Shown here one piece after another: positions 35,871 to 40,972 of a DNA stretch of 40,972 nt (position 1 is its first letter; every line of letters begins with the position of its first letter). The notes beneath the pieces are model-generated. The model was not told where the DNA came from and searched no databases. It was given only the letters and a program-made list of their open reading frames with translations. Source of the stretch: F1-60-MAGs104 sp964355975 (GTDB lineage: Bacteria; Planctomycetota; Phycisphaerae; Phycisphaerales; SM1A02); contig CAYHFW010000021.1 of the NCBI GenBank assembly GCA_964355975.1, positions 1 to 40,972 of the forward strand, in the 5' to 3' direction. Made by a program: the position numbers and the translations under genes.

Positions 35871-35910
35871 TGTCGACCGAGTTCAGTGCGACCGAGTTCA
35901 GTGCGACCGA
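35871..35910. repeat. 15-nt direct repeats between two divergent sigma genes
   Basis: GTTCAGTGCGACCGA occurs twice in tandem (35881-35895, 35896-35910) after a partial unit (GTCGACCGA). They lie in the 128-bp divergent region of the ECF-like genes, 15 nt before the start of the plus-strand one. They could be operator sites or chance slippage. Confidence 0.75.
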
Positions 35911-35924
35911 TGTACCTTGAGTTC

Positions 35925-36659
35925 ATGGCTTCCGGAACCGGGTATGTAGATCACTTTCCGTCGACACATCGAACGTACATCGAGATGCAGCTCACGGTCA
36001 TCGAAGAGAGTGCCGACGTTGCGGTCGCCTCGGACGCACACCGCGAGCTCTGCGCATTCGTAATGGCGCGCTACCACGAGCCTCTTTGCGCGTATGTCAC
36101 GACTGCGACGCTGCGCGATTTGGGCGAGCCGCACGATCTCGTTGCGTCGTTTTTCGCGCGTTCGCTCGCGACTCCGTTGATGCTGCGTCGTTGGCGCGGC
36201 ACTGGAATCTCGCTGCGCCGCTGGATGATGAACGCGATTGCCCTGCATTGCCGCGGATTGCGTCGAGACAAGACGCGCGCGGCGGCGCGACTGCAAAGCG
36301 ATCACGAGATCGCGACTCTGAGCGCACCAGGTCCATCGCCCGAGCGCGAGTTCGACCGCGCGTGGGCATTGACTATTGCCAACGAGGCGCATGAGCACGC
36401 GCGCAGCGAAGTTCTCGCGCGCGGCCGTGGCGACGACTACGAGGCTTTTCGCATGCACATCTTTGATGCTTGCGAACACGCCGAGATCGCACGGCGACTC
36501 GGCATCACGCGCACGCAGTCAGTGAATGCGGTGCGGCGACTCTCGCAGGTGATGCGCGATCAAGTGCGCGTACTTCTGCGCGCAGAGGGGATTGATGGAG
36601 CGGCGCTCGACGCAGCCGTCGCCGAGGTGATCGCACTCAGCGGCGAGGCGCCGGGATGA
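35925..36659 (+). CDS. Cassette 2: ECF-like RNA polymerase sigma factor
   Basis: A 244-residue paralogue of the sigma factor at 35047-35796. Shared landmarks are DHFPSTHRTYIEMQL, MARYHEPLCAYV, EPHDLVASFFARSLAT, ISLRRWMMNAIALHCRGLRRD, FDRAWALTIANEA, and a region 4-like EIARRLGITRTQSVNAVRRLSQ. ATG 35925 (MASGTGYVDHF) aligns with the other two copies; ATG 35910 (MYLEFMASG) is an alternative. Its stop overlaps the next start by 4 nt (ATGA). It presumably controls its own cassette, which cannot be shown from sequence alone. Confidence 0.82.
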   Translation: MASGTGYVDHFPSTHRTYIEMQLTVIEESADVAVASDAHRELCAFVMARYHEPLCAYVTTATLRDLGEPHDLVASFFARSLATPLMLRRWRGTGISLRRWMMNAIALHCRGLRRDKTRAAARLQSDHEIATLSAPGPSPEREFDRAWALTIANEAHEHARSEVLARGRGDDYEAFRMHIFDACEHAEIARRLGITRTQSVNAVRRLSQVMRDQVRVLLRAEGIDGAALDAAVAEVIALSGEAPG

Positions 36660-38302
36660 CTGGGGTGACAAGCATGACAAGCACCAACGGTGCGAGGCGC
36701 ATGACTTCTTCAGAAGCTGGGCGAGCGTGGGCGGCGTCACGGTCGAGCGGACCTTCACGACTCGCCGCGTGGATGCGCGGCAGACCCCTGCTGTCGGCGT
36801 CTCTCTGCGCTGGAGTTGCGTGCGCAATGGTGGCGGGGTTTGTGCCCAAGACAATTTTGCAATCTCACGATGTTGCGGTGCACGGCGCGCTCACCAGCGG
36901 CTCTATCTCTGACCCTTCTGGAGAAAGAAACATGATGTTCACAAATTCCCGTTCACTCGGCGGCGTTGCGTCGATTGCCGCACTCAGCGCATCCGCAATT
37001 GCTTGTTCACTTCACGCACAAACCGCCGTCCAGTGGCGCGTCGCAGATGGAGGCAATGGGCATTGGTATGCAGCGAAGCGGTGGGACGCGCCAAGCACGT
37101 GGGAGCAATCGATGGCTCGCGCCGAGTTGGAGGGCGGTCATCTCGCGTGCCTCACGTCGGCCGCAGAGAACCAGTTCATCAGTGACTCGTCCAATCTCTA
37201 CCAGTCCGGGTGTGCGCTCAGTCAAGAGGGTTGGCATCTCGGTGGGTACCAGGATCTCAACGCTTCCGACTACTCGGAACCGGCTGGAGGCTGGAGGTGG
37301 ATCTCTGATGAGCCGTGGCAGTACACAGCGTGGCTCACTGACGTTCCTGGAGGCGACCGCCCCAACAACTACGGCAACGGAGGGGAGCAGTACCTGAAGA
37401 TGTCGGAGATGCCATGGGCTCCTCGATGGGACGATATCGGTGTCGGTAGCGAACAGACACTAATGTGCGGCGCGATCGTCGAATGGTCCGCCGACTGCAA
37501 TGCCGACGGCATCGTCGACTATGGACAGTGCCGCGATGGCTCGCTCCTCGATGCAAATGCCAACAACGTTCCTGACTGCTGTGAAGCGGGCGATCCGTGC
37601 GCGGTCAATCTGCTGGTGAACGGTGGATTCGAAGTAGGCCCACAACAATCCGATTGTTCGTGGTTGATTGTCACCTCGGCGATGACTCACCTCGCTCCCT
37701 GGGCGGTGGTCGCAGCTGACGTCGATCGGAATCGGATGACTCAGGTCTGCACAAATGAGTCTTGGCAGAGCATTGAGGGAGAGTTCTCCACCGACCTTGA
37801 CGGCTGGAACACGGGAGGGGCGATCCAACAATCGATCTCGACCGTGGCGGGCCACCGTTATCTCCTGACCTTCGAATTGACTGGAAACTGCGGAGGCAAT
37901 GCGATCAGGCGCATGCGTGCCACCGCAGGGAGCACCTCGGCAGACTTCTCGCACACGTGTCAACCAGTTGGGTTTCAGACTTGGAGCCCGTGCCAAATGT
38001 CATTCACCGCGACGGGAATCACGACCGCCATCACGCTTGCATCGCTGACCCCAAGCGGTCAAGGCTCGGGCGCCAATGGTGCAGTGGTCGATGATGTGCG
38101 CGTATCCCATGTCGATCCTCCCTGCCCCGGCGACATCTCTGGCAACGGCGGCGTTGACGGAGTCGATCTCACAGTCCTGCTCGGGCTTTGGGGAACCGAT
38201 GGAACTGGCGGCGAGTTCTTCGCCGACGTCACCAACGATGGACTCGTGAACGGCGCAGACCTCGCGGTCGTGCTCACGAGTTGGGGTCCCTGCGCGCCCT
38301 AA
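36656..38302 (+). CDS. Cassette 2: TM protein in frame with secreted C-type-lectin-like/dockerin-like protein
   Basis: The long form is 548 residues. Residues of about 1-45 are Ser/Arg-rich, about 46-65 form one helix (LLSASLCAGVACAMVAGFV), and a linker follows. ATG 36932 with its own GGAG site starts a second signal peptide (MMFTNSRSLGGVASIAALSASAIACSLHA); this short form is 456 residues. The secreted part has a C-type-lectin-like domain (WEQSMARAELEGGHLACLTSAAE, GGWRWISDEPWQYTAW, GGEQYLKM), a Ca-binding-like NADGIVDYGQC segment, a jelly-roll DUF642-like domain (NLLVNGGFEVGP, SIEGEFSTDLDGW, GHRYLLTFELTGNCGG), and two dockerin-like repeats (GDISGNGGVDGVDLTVLLGLWG; VTNDGLVNGADLAVVLTSWG). It looks like a surface carbohydrate-binding protein. 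The next 100 bases hold a terminator-like palindrome. Confidence 0.82.
   Translation: MTGVTSMTSTNGARRMTSSEAGRAWAASRSSGPSRLAAWMRGRPLLSASLCAGVACAMVAGFVPKTILQSHDVAVHGALTSGSISDPSGERNMMFTNSRSLGGVASIAALSASAIACSLHAQTAVQWRVADGGNGHWYAAKRWDAPSTWEQSMARAELEGGHLACLTSAAENQFISDSSNLYQSGCALSQEGWHLGGYQDLNASDYSEPAGGWRWISDEPWQYTAWLTDVPGGDRPNNYGNGGEQYLKMSEMPWAPRWDDIGVGSEQTLMCGAIVEWSADCNADGIVDYGQCRDGSLLDANANNVPDCCEAGDPCAVNLLVNGGFEVGPQQSDCSWLIVTSAMTHLAPWAVVAADVDRNRMTQVCTNESWQSIEGEFSTDLDGWNTGGAIQQSISTVAGHRYLLTFELTGNCGGNAIRRMRATAGSTSADFSHTCQPVGFQTWSPCQMSFTATGITTAITLASLTPSGQGSGANGAVVDDVRVSHVDPPCPGDISGNGGVDGVDLTVLLGLWGTDGTGGEFFADVTNDGLVNGADLAVVLTSWGPCAP
36918..36934 (+). promoter_or_regulatory. Internal ribosome binding site and start of cassette 2 secreted protein
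   Basis: GGAG (36920-36923) followed after 8 nt by ATG 36932, which begins a signal peptide. The flanking TTCTGGAGAAAG is the same as in cassette 1. An in-frame second ATG follows at once (36935). Confidence 0.7.
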
Positions 38303-38340
38303 GTCGCGCGCGCGCACTCCAACGCGCCCCCACTTGGCGG
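38277..38340 (+). repeat. Direct repeat, left copy (end of cassette 2 gene)
   Basis: The last codons (SWGPCAP stop) of the cassette 2 gene and the bases after it. The first 33 nt, starting CGAGTTGGGGTCCCTGC, are identical to 39213-39245; the remainder matches with small changes, ending CCCACTTGGCGG in both. Confidence 0.9.
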
Positions 38341-38347
38341 TGGAATT

Positions 38348-38368
38348 GTGCCCTCATGAGGGCACTTT
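38348..38368 (+). terminator. Terminator-like palindrome after cassette 2
   Basis: GTGCCCTCATGAGGGCAC is a perfect palindrome followed by TTTCT. It lies 46 nt after the cassette 2 stop and before the convergent HepT gene. The T tract is short, so termination may be weak. Confidence 0.5.
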
Positions 38369-38410
38369 CTCACCGCGAATTGGGTGTTTCTGTCGCGGCG
38401 CGGCGCAAGT

Positions 38411-38764
38411 TCACACTCGCTTGAGCTCGGCCATGATTGCGTTGGAATCCTCGAGCAACTCAGGCAGTTCGCGCGCAAAAACTTGCCAGACCATCTCGTG
38501 ATTCACTGACGAGTAGCCATGGCTGATGACATTGCGAAAGTCGATCGCCTTGGCGGCGTGACGCACGCGCCCGAACAGTGCAGGATGTCGCTTGCGCAGC
38601 AGTCCAATTGCCTCGCCAATGATCTCGAATTTGCGCTCAAAAATCACGCACAGGTCTTCGTTCTGCAGGTATCCCGAGAGGTCGAGTTTGGCCCCACGCG
38701 CTTGCATGAATGCCCCAGCGTCGACGACATCTTGCAGAAGTCCAAGCGCATCAAGCGGCGGCAT
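38411..38764 (-). CDS. hepT: HepT-like HEPN toxin (RNase)
   Basis: The toxin of a HEPN/MNT toxin-antitoxin pair: a small all-alpha RNase that dimerises over the HEPN fold. The 117-residue product carries RNVISHGY, which is the R-X4-H-X-Y motif; in studied systems the Tyr is AMPylated by MntA to silence the toxin. The start at 38764 (MPPLDALGLLQDVVDAG) is chosen because it overlaps the MntA stop by 14 nt; the longer frame from 38794 adds nothing like the family. It is downstream of the antitoxin on the minus strand, within the segment bounded by the direct repeats. Confidence 0.88.
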   Translation of the reverse strand: MPPLDALGLLQDVVDAGAFMQARGAKLDLSGYLQNEDLCVIFERKFEIIGEAIGLLRKRHPALFGRVRHAAKAIDFRNVISHGYSSVNHEMVWQVFARELPELLEDSNAIMAELKRV

Positions 38765-39089
38765 AGACGGGAACTCTCGTCCGCTCGAGTTCAAGTTTGA
38801 AGTACTGGTTTCTGACTCCCTCCACGCTCACCAGGTCGATGCGTCGCGCGAAAATTTCTGTCAAGGATCGATAGAGTCCTAGAAACTGGTCGGCCAATGG
38901 CCGCGAGCGATCAAGCTCGACGAGGAAGTCAACATCACTCGACTCCTCATTCCATTGCTCAGTGGCTGCAGATCCGAAAATCCATAATCGCAGCACGCCC
39001 GCCTCGGTGCAAGCTGCCACTACCGCAGGAAGTCGCGTCTCGATGTGCGCGGGAAGTGCCACATTGCGAGTGTATTGTCTCTCAGCCAT
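38751..39089 (-). CDS. mntA: MntA-like nucleotidyltransferase antitoxin
   Basis: The 112-residue partner of HepT, a minimal nucleotidyltransferase. The active site is FGSAATEQWNEESSDVDFLVEL: GS, 11 residues, then DVD, with a third acidic residue expected at RIDLVSV further on. In characterised pairs it transfers AMP to the Tyr of HepT. The start is ATG 39089 (MAERQYTRNVALPAHIE). It overlaps hepT by 14 nt, so the two are co-translated. Upstream (39090-39284) there is only the right copy of the direct repeat. Confidence 0.88.
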   Translation of the reverse strand: MAERQYTRNVALPAHIETRLPAVVAACTEAGVLRLWIFGSAATEQWNEESSDVDFLVELDRSRPLADQFLGLYRSLTEIFARRIDLVSVEGVRNQYFKLELERTRVPVYAAA

Positions 39090-39212
39090 CTGCGATGGGA
39101 TCCACAGTTGCCGTTCAGGGTGACGTCACCAAACTGGCTCACACTGAGCACACGAATCTTCATTCTGAAACCGTTGAGTTTCAAAGGCGACACTCGGATT
39201 GCCAACGCGAAT

Positions 39213-39275
39213 CGAGTTGGGGTCCCTGCGCGCCCTAAGTCGCGCAGCCGTCGCGCGCACTCCCCCACTTGGCGG
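39213..39275 (+). repeat. Direct repeat, right copy (orphan end of a cassette gene)
   Basis: Same sequence as 38277-38340, including the in-phase SWGPCAP stop codons, but the bases before it do not encode a dockerin-like repeat. It looks like the remnant of the 3' end of a cassette gene, 936 bp from the intact one. Confidence 0.88.
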
Positions 39276-39284
39276 CGTTCCAGT

Positions 39285-39608
39285 TCAGGGATCGCGGGGT
39301 TCGAGCGACCTGCTCCCCTTGAAGCCCTCTGCAACGCACCGCTCGAGTCGCGCGATCTCGTCGTCGCTCAGCGATCCGAATGCCGACTCGCGCTTCGCCT
39401 TCGACAGCCTTCCATGAGTCTGAAGGCAGAGGCGCATGAAGCGATCGAGGTCGCGATCGGGCAGATCCACCACTTGCTGCATCGCCCCCTTCGTGCGGTC
39501 GTAACTCGCCAAGAACGACAGCTCCTCGACGAGTTCCGTTTCGATCGTCTTCTCGATGAAGGCGAAGAGCCCCTCCACCGGCGCAGTCATGTCCGGATAG
39601 CGATACAT
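39285..39608 (-). pseudogene. Fic family protein, C-terminal fragment
   Basis: The 107-residue frame resembles the C-terminal tail of Fic-type AMP-transferase family proteins: YRYPDMTAPVEGLFAFIE, a YDRTKGAMQQVVDLPDRD segment, and CLQTHGRLSKAKRESAFGSL followed by LSDDEIARLE. The open frame continues upstream for about a dozen codons (with HRDLAPMYRYPD, also family-like) to a TAA at 39645-39647. The Fic domain with its HPFx(D/E)GN(G/K)R motif is absent, and the bases beyond are AT-rich and unrelated. I read it as a 5'-truncated remnant; a short expressed protein cannot be excluded. Confidence 0.65.
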
Positions 39609-39676
39609 CGGCGCGAGATCTCTGTGACTTTTTCCGTAAAACGATTACGAACGTCCTGATAACTTGCTGATTTTAC

Positions 39677-39689
39677 GTAAACTGTTTAC
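39677..39689. promoter_or_regulatory. Palindrome GTAAACTGTTTAC in an AT-rich patch upstream of the third sigma gene
   Basis: A perfect 5-bp inverted repeat with CTG centre, inside about 100 bp (39620-39720) that is clearly richer in A+T than the surroundings. The 264 bp between the Fic fragment and the cassette 3 sigma gene hold no other gene I can support. It could be a repressor site or promoter region; this is inference. Confidence 0.35.
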
Positions 39690-39872
39690 AAACTGCCAGC
39701 ATCTCGCTAAAACATGTACGGCTTCCGATGGCGTAACAAGCCAGGTCGTCCAACCTACGACCGAAGCTGCTTCGTTCTAGTCGGATCCTGCCACGCGAGC
39801 GCATGGTGCGGAGCCCAGAGTCGCGCTTCGACGCGAACGAGAAGCCCCGCTCGCCACTCCTACACTCGCAGC

Positions 39873-40601
39873 ATGGGCCTCACCGGGACGCGCGATCTTT
39901 TTCCTTCAACGCAAGGCACATGGCTCAACACGCGCATTGATCTCGTGGTCGCAGAGGACGCCGACGCAGCCGCCGTTGCAGCGCGTGAACTTCGCGAACA
40001 TCTGATGGAGCGCTATGCCGAGCCGCTGTGTGCCTACGCGCTCGGCAGCTCGATGCGCGCGCTTGGCGAGCCACAAGAGCTCGTCCACTCATTCTTCGCG
40101 AAAGCGCTTGAAGATGCTCATTTTCTCGTGCGCTGGAGAGCGCGCGGCACTCCGCTGCGCAGGTGGATGATGAACGGGTTGCTCTTGCACGCGCGCGGCA
40201 TCGTGCGCGACCGCGCGCGCAGTCGCGAGCACTCTGGACTTGACACGCAGGCGATTGAGGCAGCGCTGCGTGCGCCCGAGCGCGGCGCAGAGGCGGCGTT
40301 CGAGTCCGCGTGGGCGTTCGCGATGCTCGACGAAGCGTGCCGTGACGTGCAGGATGCGTTCGATGGTGACGGGCGTGCCGAGTCGTTCGAGATTTTCAAA
40401 CGGCATGTGATTGATGCGCTGTCGTATCCACAGATCGCGGCGCAACTCGGCATCGATGCGGTGCGCTGCGCGACTGAGGTGCGCGCGGTCACGCGTGCGC
40501 TGCGCGAAGCGCTCGTGGCGCGACTGCGCAACGACGGCATCGGCGGCGAGATTGTCGAGGCCGAAGTGCGATTGATTCTCAAACGGATTGGACAGGAGTG
40601 A
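39873..40601 (+). CDS. Cassette 3: ECF-like RNA polymerase sigma factor
   Basis: A 242-residue third paralogue. Shared landmarks: RDLFPSTQGTWLNTRIDLV, MERYAEPLCAYALG, EPQELVHSFFAKALED, TPLRRWMMNGLLLHARGIVRD, and a region 4-like QIAAQLGIDAVRCATEVRAV. ATG 39873 (MGLTGTRDLF) aligns with the other two; the longer frame from 39714 reads through the AT-rich patch and is not supported. Its stop overlaps the next gene by 4 nt (GTGA). It lies downstream of the Fic remnant and 1.6 kb from cassette 2. Confidence 0.83.
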   Translation: MGLTGTRDLFPSTQGTWLNTRIDLVVAEDADAAAVAARELREHLMERYAEPLCAYALGSSMRALGEPQELVHSFFAKALEDAHFLVRWRARGTPLRRWMMNGLLLHARGIVRDRARSREHSGLDTQAIEAALRAPERGAEAAFESAWAFAMLDEACRDVQDAFDGDGRAESFEIFKRHVIDALSYPQIAAQLGIDAVRCATEVRAVTRALREALVARLRNDGIGGEIVEAEVRLILKRIGQE

Positions 40602-40948
40602 GCGCGCAGATTTCAGAGCGATCGAGCGGGCGTTTCACCCGTGCGCAATTGCGTGCAGTCGCGGCGCGACTGGCTGAGCCCGAGCGTGCGCAGCAACGAA
40701 AGTCCACGTGTCGCGCGCTCGCAATCGTCGCGCTCGCGCTGTCGATTCTTGGGCTCGTATTCGTTGGATGGCCCAGCTCGCAGATTTTTCTTGGATTCGG
40801 CGAAAGTCGCCTGCGTGAAGACGCGAGCAGCGGATATCTGCAGGTCGGTTCTGCTCGTCCCGTGGGGGTGAGAGCACCGCATTCATCAGGGGAGTTTTTT
40901 GAGATGCGTACTAAAAACGGCGCTTCACGGTTTTGTGTGGGTAAGTGA
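40598..40948 (+). CDS. Cassette 3: small TM protein, frame closing near contig end
   Basis: A 116-residue product starting at GTG 40598 (MSAQISERSSGRFTRAQL). Residues of about 1-38 are basic and helical, and about 39-58 form one helix (CRALAIVALALSILGLVFVG), the same layout as the upstream halves in cassettes 1 and 2. An in-frame ATG at 40904 with a nearby GGGGAG site marks the place of the secreted protein, but the frame ends after MRTKNGASRFCVGK at TGA 40946. Only 24 bases remain in the window, so either the secreted gene is truncated or frameshifted or the contig end is faulty. Confidence 0.6.
   Translation: MSAQISERSSGRFTRAQLRAVAARLAEPERAQQRKSTCRALAIVALALSILGLVFVGWPSSQIFLGFGESRLREDASSGYLQVGSARPVGVRAPHSSGEFFEMRTKNGASRFCVGK
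40889..40906 (+). promoter_or_regulatory. Internal ribosome binding site in cassette 3
   Basis: GGGGAG followed after 9 nt by ATG 40904, in frame with the TM protein, at the place where cassettes 1 and 2 start their secreted proteins. It differs in sequence from the shared TTCTGGAGAAAG of those two. Confidence 0.45.
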
Positions 40949-40972
40949 CTTTTGGGGATACATATCAAGTCC

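Noticed and set aside
39714..39872. N-terminal extension of the cassette 3 sigma gene
   Set aside because: The extra 53 codons cross the AT-rich patch and have no counterpart in the two paralogues.

Overview
The window is GC-rich bacterial chromosome, most likely from a planctomycete of the Phycisphaerae type and probably a metagenome-assembled contig. Three things point this way: short dockerin-like tails (GDVNGDG...NG.DL..VL..WG), a Ser/Thr kinase fused to WD40-like repeats, and ECF-like sigma factors with an FPSTH..T N-terminus. This is inferred from family signatures; there is no rRNA gene to confirm it. Many genes overlap by 4-30 nt.

Layout. 1-990 (minus): start of the S10 ribosomal operon, rpsJ then rplC, with rplC running off the left edge and a near-consensus promoter upstream. 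1064-5707 (plus): secreted hypothetical protein, lipoprotein, GT2 glycosyltransferase, and an unassigned protein with a GHQ motif. 5679-10752 (minus): lysS, transglutaminase-like protein, NAD(P)HX dehydratase and a YhaM-like nuclease. 10807-19658 (plus): prfB with a programmed-frameshift site, then a glycogen debranching enzyme (GH133), a GH63-like glycosidase and a hybrid histidine kinase, the last three joined by ATGA overlaps or close spacing. 19682-23496: tRNA-Ser(TGA) and a tricorn-type S41 protease interrupted by 100 N in a KPADD tandem repeat. 23490-29190 (minus): sialate O-acetylesterase, nucleotide pyrophosphatase/phosphodiesterase-like lipoprotein and an oligopeptidase B-like S9 peptidase, with tRNA-Gly(GCC) on the plus strand between the last two. 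29341-33752 (plus): WD40 Ser/Thr kinase and an MFS transporter, the latter flanked by two copies of a hairpin repeat.

The accessory part is 33800-40972. It holds three copies of one cassette: an ECF-like sigma factor, overlapped at its end by a one-TM basic protein, whose reading frame continues without a stop into a second start codon with its own Shine-Dalgarno sequence. In two copies that second start begins an exported protein, one with an FGE-sulfatase-type fold and one with a C-type-lectin-like fold, both with dockerin-like repeats. In the third copy the frame closes just before the contig ends. Between cassettes 2 and 3 lie a HepT-MntA toxin-antitoxin pair bracketed by a 63-64 bp direct repeat, a Fic C-terminal fragment and an AT-rich patch.

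The items most worth following are this sigma/TM/in-frame-secreted-protein cassette, the unusual RF2 recoding site (TAA instead of TGA, no SD-like stimulator), the palindromic repeats around the MFS gene, and the direct repeats around the toxin-antitoxin pair.
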